Below, piece after piece: positions 33,146 through 41,456 of a stretch of DNA of 64,000 nt. Under the pieces are notes generated by a model. It made no database searches, was not told where the DNA came from, and worked only from the letters and a program-made list of their open reading frames with translations. The position numbers and the translations under genes are program-made. Within the stretch, counting starts at the first letter, position 1. Each line of letters starts with the position of its first letter. Source of the DNA: Blastococcus sp. Marseille-P5729 (GTDB taxonomy: Bacteria; Actinomycetota; Actinomycetes; Mycobacteriales; Antricoccaceae). The stretch lies in the NCBI RefSeq assembly GCF_900292035.1, contig NZ_OMPO01000001.1:62001-126000 (forward strand), in the 5' to 3' direction.

Positions 33146-34927
33146 ATGAGCACCACCGTCGCCGATGTCTTCCGCGCCACCGCCGCCGAGCGGCCCGACC
33201 AGATCGCGTTCCGTTCTCTCGAGCGCGACGGAGTACCTGCCGTGCAGTACACCTGGAGCGAGCTACGCCAGACGGTCGACGACCTCGCCAAGGGGCTGCA
33301 CGAGCTGGGGGTGGACGGCGACCAGCAGATCGCCCTGATGCTGCTCAACCGGCCCGAGTTCCACGTCGCCGACCTGGCCGGCGTAATGCTCGGCGCGGCC
33401 ACCACGTCGGTGTACGTGACCCTCGCCCCCGAGCAGATCGAGTACCTCCTCAACGACGCCGAGGTCAGCGTGGTCTTCACCGAGCAACTGTTCCTGCCGG
33501 TGATCGAGAAGGTGCGCGCGAACGTGCCGTCGATCAAGCACGTCATCGTCGTCGACGGCCAGGGCTCGGACGACGTCCGCACCATGGATCAGGTGATCGA
33601 GATGGGCCGAGGGAGCGAGTTCGACATCGACGCCTCGGTGCAGGCGCTCACCCCCGAGACGATCATCACGCTCATCTACACCTCCGGCACGACCGGCAAT
33701 CCGAAGGGTGTTCAGCTCTCCCACGCCAATGTGCTGGCCGCATTCAAAGGCGCCGAAGGGCGCGCGGTCTTCCCCGATCCGTCGCGCGTCATCAGCTGGT
33801 TGCCGGCCGCGCACATCGCCGAGCGGATGGCGCATCACTACCTGCCGCTCAAGTACGGCACGGAGGTCACCACCTGTCCCGACCCACGGCTGGTCGGCGA
33901 GTACCTGCCGCAGGTCCGACCCACGTGGTTCTTCGCCGTCCCACGGGTCTGGGAGAAGATGAAGTCCGCGGTGGAGGCGGGCCTGGCCGCCATCCCGGGC
34001 GAGCAGGGCGAGCAGGCTCGCGGGGCCCTGCAGGCGGCTATCAAGAAGGTCAAGCTGGAGCAGTCCAAGCAACCGGTGCCGGCGGAGCTGGCCGCGATCG
34101 TCGAGAAGGCGGACGCCGCCCTCTTCGCGGGGCTGCGGCAGCGGCTGGGGCTGGACGAGGTCTCGACCGCGAACGTGGGCGCCTCACCGACCCCGCCGGA
34201 GGTACTGGAGTTCTTCCACGCGATCGGCGTGCCGGTGTCGGAGATCTGGGGCATGAGCGAGACCGCCGGGCTGGGCGCCTCCAACCCGCCCGAGGACATC
34301 CGTATCGGCACCGTCGGCACGGCGCCGGACAACGTGGAGCTGAAGATCGGGGACGACGGCGAGCTGCTGCTCAAGAGTGATGTCGTCATGGTCGGCTACC
34401 GCAACCTTCCCGAGCAGAACCGCGACACCGTCGTGGATGGTTGGCTGCACACCGGGGACATCGCGACGATCGACGAGGACGGCTACGTGACCATCGTCGA
34501 TCGCAAGAAGGAGCTCATCATCAACTCGATGGGCAAGAACATGTCCCCTGCGATGATCGAGTCGCGATTGAAGACGGCTTCGCCGCTGATCGGTCAGGCC
34601 GTGGCCATTGGGGACAACCGCCCGTACAACACGGCGCTGATCGTGCTTGACCCCGAGTCGCTGCCGGTATGGGCTGCTGCGCAAGGGATCGAGGGCTCGA
34701 CTCCCGAAGAGCTCGCGAAGGACGAACGGCTGCTGGCCGCGATCGATGAGGCCGTCCAGGAGGCGAACTCGAAGCTGGCGCGCGTCGAGCAGATCAAGAA
34801 GTACACGGTGCTGCCGCACGAGTGGCTTCCCGCCGGAGACGAGTTGACGCCCACGATGAAGCTGCGCCGTCGTCCGATCACCCAGAAGTACCACGACCAG
34901 ATCGAGGCGATGTACGCCGACGGCTGA
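33146..34927 (+). CDS. Long-chain fatty acid-CoA ligase (AMP-binding, FAA1-type)
   Basis: A 593-residue adenylate-forming enzyme that activates long-chain fatty acids to acyl-CoA. The ATP motif is LIYTSGTTGNPKGVQLSHAN, followed by SWLPAAHIAERM, WGMSETAG, and the hinge region LHTGDIATIDEDGYVTIVDR with the KELIINSMGKNMSP segment; the C-terminal Lys is in TPTMKLRRRPI. The architecture matches membrane-associated long-chain synthetases such as mycobacterial FadD15. AGGAGCC is 9 nt before the ATG. A large hairpin follows. Confidence 0.93.
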   Translation: MSTTVADVFRATAAERPDQIAFRSLERDGVPAVQYTWSELRQTVDDLAKGLHELGVDGDQQIALMLLNRPEFHVADLAGVMLGAATTSVYVTLAPEQIEYLLNDAEVSVVFTEQLFLPVIEKVRANVPSIKHVIVVDGQGSDDVRTMDQVIEMGRGSEFDIDASVQALTPETIITLIYTSGTTGNPKGVQLSHANVLAAFKGAEGRAVFPDPSRVISWLPAAHIAERMAHHYLPLKYGTEVTTCPDPRLVGEYLPQVRPTWFFAVPRVWEKMKSAVEAGLAAIPGEQGEQARGALQAAIKKVKLEQSKQPVPAELAAIVEKADAALFAGLRQRLGLDEVSTANVGASPTPPEVLEFFHAIGVPVSEIWGMSETAGLGASNPPEDIRIGTVGTAPDNVELKIGDDGELLLKSDVVMVGYRNLPEQNRDTVVDGWLHTGDIATIDEDGYVTIVDRKKELIINSMGKNMSPAMIESRLKTASPLIGQAVAIGDNRPYNTALIVLDPESLPVWAAAQGIEGSTPEELAKDERLLAAIDEAVQEANSKLARVEQIKKYTVLPHEWLPAGDELTPTMKLRRRPITQKYHDQIEAMYADG

Positions 34928-34940
34928 GCAGATCCACGAG

Positions 34941-34986
34941 GCGTTGGCGCCTACGCCACTGATATCGGTGGCATAGGCGCCAACGC
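34941..34986 (+). terminator. Long hairpin after the acyl-CoA ligase gene
   Basis: A 19-bp stem (GCGTTGGCGCCTACGCCAC with GTGGCATAGGCGCCAACGC, one mismatch) around an 8-nt centre, 13 nt after the stop. No T tract follows, so it works as a hairpin-only (I-shaped) terminator if at all. The motif TAGGCGCC also occurs in the hairpin after gnd. Confidence 0.7.
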
Positions 34987-35034
34987 TCCGGCCGGACGGC
35001 GGACGAGCGCCGAGCAGATACTCCGTCGTTCGGT

Positions 35035-35040
35035 TAGTTT
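35035..35040 (+). promoter_or_regulatory. -10 element of a leaderless promoter (MBL gene)
   Basis: TAGTTT ends 6 nt before the ATG at 35047; no ribosome binding site between. Confidence 0.5.
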
Positions 35041-35046
35041 TGGCTC

Positions 35047-35685
35047 ATGAAGATCACCCACCTTGGACACGCCGCCGTCCTCGTCGAGACCGCCGGGGCC
35101 CGAATCCTCATCGACCCCGGCAGCTTCAGCGACCAATGGCATGGGCTCACCGAGCTGGACGCCGTCGTCATCACCCACCAGCACCCCGACCACGTCGATG
35201 CCGAGCACGTGCCCGGCCTGCTCGAGGCAAACCCGAGCGCACGCGTGTACTGCGAGCCGTCGGTACCCCAGGCAGTCGACCTGGCCGGCGCCACGGCGCT
35301 GCCCAGCGGCGAGCGGGCCACCGTCGGGGCGGTGGAGATCGCGGCGGTCGGTGGCGAGCACGCCATCATCCACCGGGACATCCCAATGATCGGCAATGTC
35401 GGCGTGCTCATTCGTGCGGAGGGTGAGCCGACGTTGTTCCACCCCGGCGACTCGCTCGCGGTCTGCCCGGAGGGCGTCGACCTGCTCGCGTTGCCGGTCA
35501 TGGGCCCCTGGGCGGCGCTGAAGGAGCACATCGACTTCGTGCGTGCCGTCGGTGCGCCGCGCGCCTTCCCGATCCATGACGGCCTGCTCAACGAGCGCGG
35601 CTGGGGGCTGTACACATCGCGGACTGCTGACATGTCGGACACCGAGGTGCTCGACTGGCGTGACGGTCAGGCTCACGAGGTCTGA
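35047..35685 (+). CDS. MBL-fold metal-dependent hydrolase (UlaG-like)
   Basis: A 212-residue metallo-beta-lactamase fold protein. It starts with KITHLGHAAVLVETAG, carries the metal motif THQHPDHVD, the loop LFHPGDSLAV and the final His in PIHDGLLNERGW. These match the UlaG/YtnP-like branch of small hydrolases; the substrate is unknown. It is 6 nt before the histidine kinase gene and could be co-transcribed with the two-component system. Confidence 0.88.
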   Translation: MKITHLGHAAVLVETAGARILIDPGSFSDQWHGLTELDAVVITHQHPDHVDAEHVPGLLEANPSARVYCEPSVPQAVDLAGATALPSGERATVGAVEIAAVGGEHAIIHRDIPMIGNVGVLIRAEGEPTLFHPGDSLAVCPEGVDLLALPVMGPWAALKEHIDFVRAVGAPRAFPIHDGLLNERGWGLYTSRTADMSDTEVLDWRDGQAHEV

Positions 35686-35691
35686 GCGCGC

Positions 35692-36888
35692 ATGCGGCGC
35701 CGCACCCTGACCGATCGCGAGGCGCGAGGGCTCGACCTCGTGCTCGTTCTGCTCGCTGCGGTGATGGGTGTCGGACGAGAACTGCTGTTCCCGGGCACCG
35801 AACGACGCCTGCTGCAGCCGGCCCTCTGGATCTGCGTCCTCGTCCAGCTGGCCGGCGCCATGACCTTGTGGTGGCGCCGAAGCCACCCCGCTCGCGTTGC
35901 GTTCGTGAACGTGGTGCTGAACCTCGTCTCACCGACCCAGGCCTCGCCGATCGCCGCCTACTCACTAGGCGCGCATCTCGGTCTGGGATGGCGGTCGGTA
36001 CTTGCCTTCGTCGCTGTGCTCGCATCCTGGATGCTGGGGGCCCAGCTATGGAAGCTCGAGGACATGTTCACCGGACCGGTCGTGCTCGTGGCGCTGTTCG
36101 TGATCGGGTTGTACGTGACCGCTCGTCGTGCTCTGGTGGACGCGCTCGCTGATCGGGCGGAAAGAGCCGAGCGTGAGCAGGCGTTGCTGGCGGCGCGCGC
36201 CGTCGCGGACGAGCGGACAAGGATCGCCCGGGAGATGCATGACCTGATCGCGAACCGGGTGAGCATGATGGTGCTCCAGGCCGGTGCAATCGGTGTCAGC
36301 GCGCCGGATCCGGCGGTACGCAGCGCATCCGACCAGCTCCGACAGACGGGGATCCGCACGCTCGATGAGCTTCGCGGCCTGGTGAGCGCGCTGCGGGAGC
36401 CGGGTGAGGAGGAGCCGGGGTCGGCCACTGCTCATGCCCAGACCACCGTCATCGACATCGTGGCGGCCGCCCGCCGGGCAGGCCTGGACGTGGACCTGGA
36501 GGTGAACGGAGCGCCGCGAGCGATGAGCGACCCGTCTGCTCGCGCCGTGGATCGCATCGTGCAGGAGGGCCTCACGAACGCCGCGAAGCACTCGCCGGGC
36601 GCCGCGGTCGAGATCATCGTCAGTCACGACGAGGATCAGAGCCTCGTGCGCGTGCGGAACGAACCGGCCGCAGCCGGTGACGATCGAGGGCTCGGCTCGA
36701 CCGGCGCGGGGGCCGGCTTGACCGGGCTCCGCGAGCGAGTGCGGCTGCTCGGCGGGACCCTGGAATCGGGGGCGGAGCCGGACGGCGGCTACCTGCTCTC
36801 TGCATCGGTGCCGCACCACACGATCTCAGGCCCGCCGAGCCCACGGGGCCGCATCGGCGTTCATGCCAGACGAGGGGACGACGCGTGA
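35692..36888 (+). CDS. Sensor histidine kinase (NarL-type, HisKA_3)
   Basis: A 398-residue membrane sensor. Residues 13-145 form about four or five helices with short loops and no extracellular domain, so the signal is probably sensed in or at the membrane. The phosphoacceptor is His183 in RIAREMHDLIANR, the dimerisation helix follows, then the ATPase with VQEGLTNAAKHSPGAAVEI (N box) and GAGAGLTGLRERVRLLGG (G box). It overlaps the response regulator by 4 nt (GTGA). Similar to LiaS/DesK-like kinases of actinobacteria. Confidence 0.92.
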   Translation: MRRRTLTDREARGLDLVLVLLAAVMGVGRELLFPGTERRLLQPALWICVLVQLAGAMTLWWRRSHPARVAFVNVVLNLVSPTQASPIAAYSLGAHLGLGWRSVLAFVAVLASWMLGAQLWKLEDMFTGPVVLVALFVIGLYVTARRALVDALADRAERAEREQALLAARAVADERTRIAREMHDLIANRVSMMVLQAGAIGVSAPDPAVRSASDQLRQTGIRTLDELRGLVSALREPGEEEPGSATAHAQTTVIDIVAAARRAGLDVDLEVNGAPRAMSDPSARAVDRIVQEGLTNAAKHSPGAAVEIIVSHDEDQSLVRVRNEPAAAGDDRGLGSTGAGAGLTGLRERVRLLGGTLESGAEPDGGYLLSASVPHHTISGPPSPRGRIGVHARRGDDA

Positions 36889-37520
36889 TCCGGTTGCTGA
36901 TCGTGGACGACGATCCGATGGTGTGCGGGTACCTGTCGACCATCCTCGAGGATGCCGAGGACATCGAGGTCATCGGCGTGTCCCACGACGGCGCCGCAGC
37001 CGTCGACGACGCAGTCCGATTCCGGCCCGACGTCATCCTCATGGACATTCGGATGCCGGGAGTGAACGGCGTGGTAGCCACCCGACGGATCAGCGGACTG
37101 AATCTGCCCAGCAAGGTCGTGGCGCTCACCTCGTTCGAGAGTGATGACGCCGTGCTCGGCGCGATGGACGCCGGCGCCACGGGGTTTCTGCTCAAGTCGA
37201 CGGCGCCGTCCGACCTGATCGCCCTGGTACGCGCTGCGTCCTCGGGCCATTCGGTGCTCGCGCCTGAGGCGACGCGGCGCCTGACGGCGGGGCGGGCCGG
37301 TGCTGATCCCGGGATGCGGCAGGCTCTGGGCACCTTGACTCGCAGGGAGCGGGAGGTGCTCGTCCTCATCGGCGAGGGCAGCTCGAACAGCGCGATCGCG
37401 GCGCGGCTCGGGTTGTCCGAGGGCACGGTCAAGGGCTACGTGTCGCGGGTGCTCGACAAGCTCGGTTGCCAGAACCGCACCCAGGCCGGGCTGATCGCCC
37501 ATGCGTACCTACGACGCTGA
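36885..37520 (+). CDS. Response regulator, NarL/LuxR family
   Basis: A 211-residue regulator. The receiver domain carries DDDP at the N-terminus, the phosphorylated Asp54 in VILMDIRMPG and the conserved Lys in GFLLKSTAP. The C-terminal LuxR helix-turn-helix is LTRREREVLVLIGEGSSNSA through SEGTVKGYVSRVLDKLG. It pairs with the upstream kinase. Its last 12 nt overlap the 3' end of the convergent hydrolase gene. Confidence 0.93.
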   Translation: MIRLLIVDDDPMVCGYLSTILEDAEDIEVIGVSHDGAAAVDDAVRFRPDVILMDIRMPGVNGVVATRRISGLNLPSKVVALTSFESDDAVLGAMDAGATGFLLKSTAPSDLIALVRAASSGHSVLAPEATRRLTAGRAGADPGMRQALGTLTRREREVLVLIGEGSSNSAIAARLGLSEGTVKGYVSRVLDKLGCQNRTQAGLIAHAYLRR

Positions 37521-39689
37521 GGGGTCGACGGTGAGGTTGTCGATCAGCACGGTCTGTCCGCTGCAGGCGGCCCGTACGGCGATACGGGTGACCTGAGCCA
37601 GATCGATGCCGGCCAGACTGGCCAGCGGCGCGGTGCTCGTCTGCAGCACCGGTTCTACTAGGGCGCCCGGTTGCATCCAGCCTGCCTTGAGAGTGTCGCC
37701 GGCGATCGGCGGGGGAGCCCCGCCGGGCAAGTCTGCGGTGGCCTCGTTACCCGCGGCGTCCGTCACGACGAGCTGCACCGGAACCAGCTCCTCGCCCGAG
37801 TCGACTGCCGCGTCGACGCTCACTGTTCCTGCGGCGGGAAGGGTGAGCGGCGCGGGCAGCTCGACAGCGACCTCGACCGTGTCAGATCCCTTGCACGTCA
37901 CGGAAACGACGCGATTGTCACCCGCTCCCCACCGAAGCTCCACTGGCCCTTCATCCCACGACCCTCCGCCGCTGGTCACGACGGAGGCGCCGTCGAGCGT
38001 GGCAGTCTCCTCGACGTCGTCCTCCTGCCCGGTGAGCAGCTCGATCGATCCGCCTGCCGCGTACTGCGAGATGTAGCGCGTCTCCGGCAGCCACTGCGAG
38101 CCGGCGCGGTAGTCCTCCAGCAGCGCGCTCTGGTCGTTGTCGAGCAGGGTCGTCTCGACGAAGGCGGTCACATATCCCAACGCGACCGTGCGCTGCTCCT
38201 CGGGCTCGATCAGTGCGCCGGTGTCGATGAACATCTTCGGCAGCCCGTACCCGATGTCGCGGCGCCCCCAGAGGGTGTTGAACTGGGTGTGGTTGGCTCC
38301 TCCGACGTAGAGCAACGCCTTGAGCTGGCCGCCGCCAGGCGTCGTACGCGCGTACTGGCTGCTTCCGCCGAAGCTGGCAACGTCGGCGTCGTGGCTGCCC
38401 TGGATCACCAGATAGCTGACGTCGGAGAGGTAGACCTTCTCGCCGTCCGGCTGGTACTGGCCGTCGGACGGCGCGAGAGCGACGACCGCCTCGATGGCGA
38501 ACCCGTAGTCGACAGCGTGCGACGGATGGTCCGGTAAGGCGCCCAGGTCGTTGATGGCGGAGGCCACCGCGACCGCCTCACCTCCTCGGGAATGCCCCAG
38601 CAGCGCGACGCGGGAGAGGTCGACCTTCCCGCTCAACGGCCCGAGATCCGTCGGCTGGTCGCGCAGCATGACGAGATGCTCCAGCGCGAGGACCGCCCTC
38701 GCCACCTCGGCGCCGCCGATGCCGCCGCCGGAATCGAGCAAGGTCGTGGCGAGGAAGCCCTCGTCGATCGAGATCGCGATCGTGCCCCTGCTGGCGAGCT
38801 GCTCGCCGAGATATGCCAGCCCACCCTCGGAGAACTCCACGCTGCCAGTGTTGCCGTGCACCATCAGCACGACCGGGAAGGGGCCCTCTCCGGATGGATA
38901 CCAGACCCGGGCATTCAGCGGCAGGGCGGTGGCGTCGAAGCCCCACAGGGCCGTACGATCCGCGCCGGCCCCGTCGGACCAGCGCGTCACGACATCGCTG
39001 AGGTCGACGGTGGGCGTCGTGAAGGCCACGTCGCGGTACTCCTCACGGAGCTTGTCATCGCCTGAGCCGTAGGTCAGCGTCTGCACGTCGGCCTGACCGG
39101 GCGTCGACAGGTCGGGCACGGGCGGGATGTCCGAGGAGCCCGCGTCGAGCGGGGCCGGCGGAGTCCCGGTGGGCACGGTCAGCCACACCACTACCGCGAT
39201 CGCCACGAGCGACGCGACCACCAGAGCCGTCACGGTGCGTCCGCGTGAGCGAGTGCCGCACACCAATGCCCAGGTGGCGCCGCCCACGAGGCTGGCCACG
39301 CAGACGATCACGACGACGGCGACCAGCCACGCAGTCCGGCTGACGCCCGCGGGGAGGGTGAGCAGCAGTACCAGGGACGCGGCGAGGACGGCGATGTACA
39401 GCGAAGGCACCCGAGGCCACCGACGGCGAACCAGGAAGCGACAGGCCGCCCAGACGATGACTCCGATCGTCACCGGGATGGCCAGGTTGACCGCGGTGAT
39501 CCGCAGGGAGGCGCCGGGTGCCGACTCCATCCACTGGTCCGTCATGCTCCAGCACCACAGGGCCGCCGCGGCGATCGCCATCGCGATCGCGGCACCGACC
39601 CACGGGCCACGCCGCGCACGTCGCGGACGCCGACCGGACGCGCCGAGGCGCTGGCCGTCCGATGAATTCTCCGCCGCCTCGTGATCCAT
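37509..39689 (-). CDS. Membrane-anchored alpha/beta hydrolase with C-terminal extension
   Basis: A 726-residue protein. Residues about 30-175 contain four to five membrane helices (VGAAIAMAIAAAALWCWSM, LAIPVTIGVIVWAACRFLV, TVTALVVASLVAIAVVVWL). A catalytic hydrolase domain follows, with oxyanion segment VVLMVHGNTGSVEF, nucleophile RVALLGHSRGGEAVAV and a His in GGANHTQFNTLWG. The last 200 residues look like a beta-sandwich (VELRWGAGDNRVVSVTCKG and similar). The overall type resembles secreted PAF-acetylhydrolase/chlorophyllase-like esterases. The substrate is unknown. The gene faces the two-component system and could be a target of it. Confidence 0.82.
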   Translation of the reverse strand: MDHEAAENSSDGQRLGASGRRPRRARRGPWVGAAIAMAIAAAALWCWSMTDQWMESAPGASLRITAVNLAIPVTIGVIVWAACRFLVRRRWPRVPSLYIAVLAASLVLLLTLPAGVSRTAWLVAVVVIVCVASLVGGATWALVCGTRSRGRTVTALVVASLVAIAVVVWLTVPTGTPPAPLDAGSSDIPPVPDLSTPGQADVQTLTYGSGDDKLREEYRDVAFTTPTVDLSDVVTRWSDGAGADRTALWGFDATALPLNARVWYPSGEGPFPVVLMVHGNTGSVEFSEGGLAYLGEQLASRGTIAISIDEGFLATTLLDSGGGIGGAEVARAVLALEHLVMLRDQPTDLGPLSGKVDLSRVALLGHSRGGEAVAVASAINDLGALPDHPSHAVDYGFAIEAVVALAPSDGQYQPDGEKVYLSDVSYLVIQGSHDADVASFGGSSQYARTTPGGGQLKALLYVGGANHTQFNTLWGRRDIGYGLPKMFIDTGALIEPEEQRTVALGYVTAFVETTLLDNDQSALLEDYRAGSQWLPETRYISQYAAGGSIELLTGQEDDVEETATLDGASVVTSGGGSWDEGPVELRWGAGDNRVVSVTCKGSDTVEVAVELPAPLTLPAAGTVSVDAAVDSGEELVPVQLVVTDAAGNEATADLPGGAPPPIAGDTLKAGWMQPGALVEPVLQTSTAPLASLAGIDLAQVTRIAVRAACSGQTVLIDNLTVDPSAS

Positions 39690-39808
39690 CCCGGGCCCTC
39701 ACCGACCTTCTCTCGCGCTCGCAGGTGGAAGGAACGCTAGGTGGATCGGCGGCGGTGCGGTACTGACGAAAGTCGCACGGAGACAGCCGAAGGTCACTAC
39801 CCCGACGT

Positions 39809-39835
39809 GGTGTGCGTCACACCGGTGGGCATACT
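39809..39835 (+). promoter_or_regulatory. Candidate operator and -10 before the MaoC pair
   Basis: GGTGTG-CGT-CACACC is a perfect inverted repeat (39809-39823), and CATACT (39830-39835) follows 6 nt later as a possible -10. A regulator bound here would cover the -35 region. The regulator is unknown. Confidence 0.4.
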
Positions 39836-39893
39836 GGTGCCACGTGCGGTGACACGGCCGGGCGCAGAGCCCTAGGGGACTGGAGGGACGACT

Positions 39894-40388
39894 ATGCCGG
39901 AGCAGATCGAGCTGACGGACGAGATGAGGGCGGCCATCGGCAGGCCGCAGAAGTGGACCTATGAGGTGACGACCACCGGCGTGCGCGGCTTCGCCCGCGG
40001 GGTCGGCTACCAGGATCGCGTGTACTTCGATCAGGCCTCGGCAGCCGAGGCTGGATACTCGTCCCTGCCGGCACCGCCGTGCTACCTGGGAACCCCGGTC
40101 TACATTCCGGGGGAGGTCGACGAGACCTTCTCCGTTCCGGCGATCGTCAGCCCCTCGGCGGCGATGTTCGGGCTGCAGAACGTGCTGGACGGCGGCACGG
40201 AGACCACCTACGTCCGACCGGTGGTGGCCGGCGACGTCCTCACCGCGACGCACCAGATCAGCGATCTCACACCGAAGCAGAGCAAGGCTCTCGGTGGCGG
40301 CATCCTGATCGTCTCGACGACATCCGAGCTGCACGACGAAACGGGCGAGCTGGTGGCGACCCAGAGGTCGCAGGTCATCTTCTACTGA
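39894..40388 (+). CDS. MaoC/FAS1-like dehydratase subunit (HadA/HadC-like)
   Basis: A 164-residue hot-dog protein with the N-terminal dehydratase half (FARGVGYQDRVYFDQASAAE, LPAPPCYLGTPVYIPGE). Such non-catalytic or partial subunits pair with a MaoC subunit to form (3R)-hydroxyacyl-ACP/CoA dehydratases, e.g. HadAB and HadBC of mycobacteria. The gene is 20 nt before the second MaoC gene. GGAGGGACG precedes the ATG. Confidence 0.86.
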   Translation: MPEQIELTDEMRAAIGRPQKWTYEVTTTGVRGFARGVGYQDRVYFDQASAAEAGYSSLPAPPCYLGTPVYIPGEVDETFSVPAIVSPSAAMFGLQNVLDGGTETTYVRPVVAGDVLTATHQISDLTPKQSKALGGGILIVSTTSELHDETGELVATQRSQVIFY

Positions 40389-40408
40389 TCGAAAGGACCC
40401 GACACATC

Positions 40409-40834
40409 ATGACGATGGAGGTCAAGGTGGGCGACCGTCTGCCGTCGCTGCGCAAGACCCCGGACCGAGAGACGCTGGTCAAGTATGCCGCCGGAGGTGG
40501 TGACTTCAACCCGCTGCATTTCGACGCCGACTTCCCGCAGGTCAAGCAGATCGGCAACAACATCGTCCATGGCCGGTTGAAGTACGCGGCCATGGGGGAG
40601 TGTGTCTCGAACTGGTTGGCGCACCGAGGCTGGATCCGCTCCATCAGCGCGCAGTACAAGGGGATGGACATGGTCGGCGCGACCTTCACCTGCCAGGGAG
40701 AGGTCGTCACGGTCTCCGAGGAGCCCAGCCAGAGCGGCGAGCCAGCCACCGTCGTGACGGTCAAGATCTGGACCGAGGGCGCGGACGGCGCTCAGACGAC
40801 CAACGGCGAGGCAGCGGTGGTGCTGACGCGCTAG
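40409..40834 (+). CDS. MaoC dehydratase subunit (HadB-like)
   Basis: A 141-residue hot-dog protein with the hydratase-2 motif region YAAGGGDFNPLHFDADFPQV (the Asp and His pair of the active site) and NIVHGRLKYAAMG. It would be the catalytic partner of the preceding subunit in a heterodimeric dehydratase acting in fatty acid elongation or degradation. AAAGGA lies 11 nt before the ATG. Its stop TAG shares CTAG (40831-40834) with the convergent gene. Confidence 0.88.
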   Translation: MTMEVKVGDRLPSLRKTPDRETLVKYAAGGGDFNPLHFDADFPQVKQIGNNIVHGRLKYAAMGECVSNWLAHRGWIRSISAQYKGMDMVGATFTCQGEVVTVSEEPSQSGEPATVVTVKIWTEGADGAQTTNGEAAVVLTR

Positions 40835-41316
40835 TCGCGCTCGGCCGTTTCGGACTCCACGAGTCGAGCGAGCCGGTCCATCGAGGCCCGCAGCATCGCC
40901 GGGGTGGTCGAACGCGCACGCTCGAGACGGCTCGGGTCCGTGAGCCGGCTCCAGTCGTAGGTGTGGGTGACCTTGGTGCGGCCTTCCCCGATCGGATCGA
41001 GCTCCCATCGCCACAGATGTCCGGGAGGCGCGGCGCCCTGCTCGGCCGGGCGCCACGCGATCCGGTGGCCCTCGTCGAACTCCACGACCTGGTTGACTCG
41101 GATCATCCCCTCGCGGGTCAGCTTCGTGCGGAAGACGTCTCCGACGGCGCGCACCCGCTGCCCCTCGGGCGCCGACAGCAGGTTGTCGTTGCCGTCCCAC
41201 TCCGGCTGTCGTGCCGGGTCGGCGATCAGCTCGAAGATCTCCGCAGCCGATGCGTCGACCTCGCGGCTGGCGGAGACCACCTTGTCCTGCGACGAGACGT
41301 CCGAGTCTTGAGTCAT
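40831..41316 (-). CDS. SRPBCC-family protein (polyketide cyclase/START-like)
   Basis: A 161-residue START-like fold. The first helix-strand region VVSASREVDASAAEIFELIA and DPARQPEWDGN is typical of the family, as is TKVTHTYDWSRLTDPSRLER near the end. Members bind hydrophobic ligands or act as cyclases; nothing specific can be said. ATG at 41316 is chosen because similarity begins there; 22 more residues upstream are possible. Confidence 0.82.
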   Translation of the reverse strand: MTQDSDVSSQDKVVSASREVDASAAEIFELIADPARQPEWDGNDNLLSAPEGQRVRAVGDVFRTKLTREGMIRVNQVVEFDEGHRIAWRPAEQGAAPPGHLWRWELDPIGEGRTKVTHTYDWSRLTDPSRLERARSTTPAMLRASMDRLARLVESETAERD

Positions 41317-41456
41317 GCCTCTAACCTCACCGGTGCCCGGGCCGCCCGTCAAGCGGTATCGCGGATGGGTGGCGGTGTTCACCGAGGGATGAACCGATGT
41401 CGGGACGCTGGCCTACGCTGTTGCCGTCTGAGCGAAGCAAGAGGAGGGATCAGCAG

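Noticed and set aside
34941-34986. A dispersed repeat family shared with the hairpin after gnd
   Set aside because: Only the short TAGGCGCC core is shared; two terminators with similar GC-rich cores are enough to explain it.
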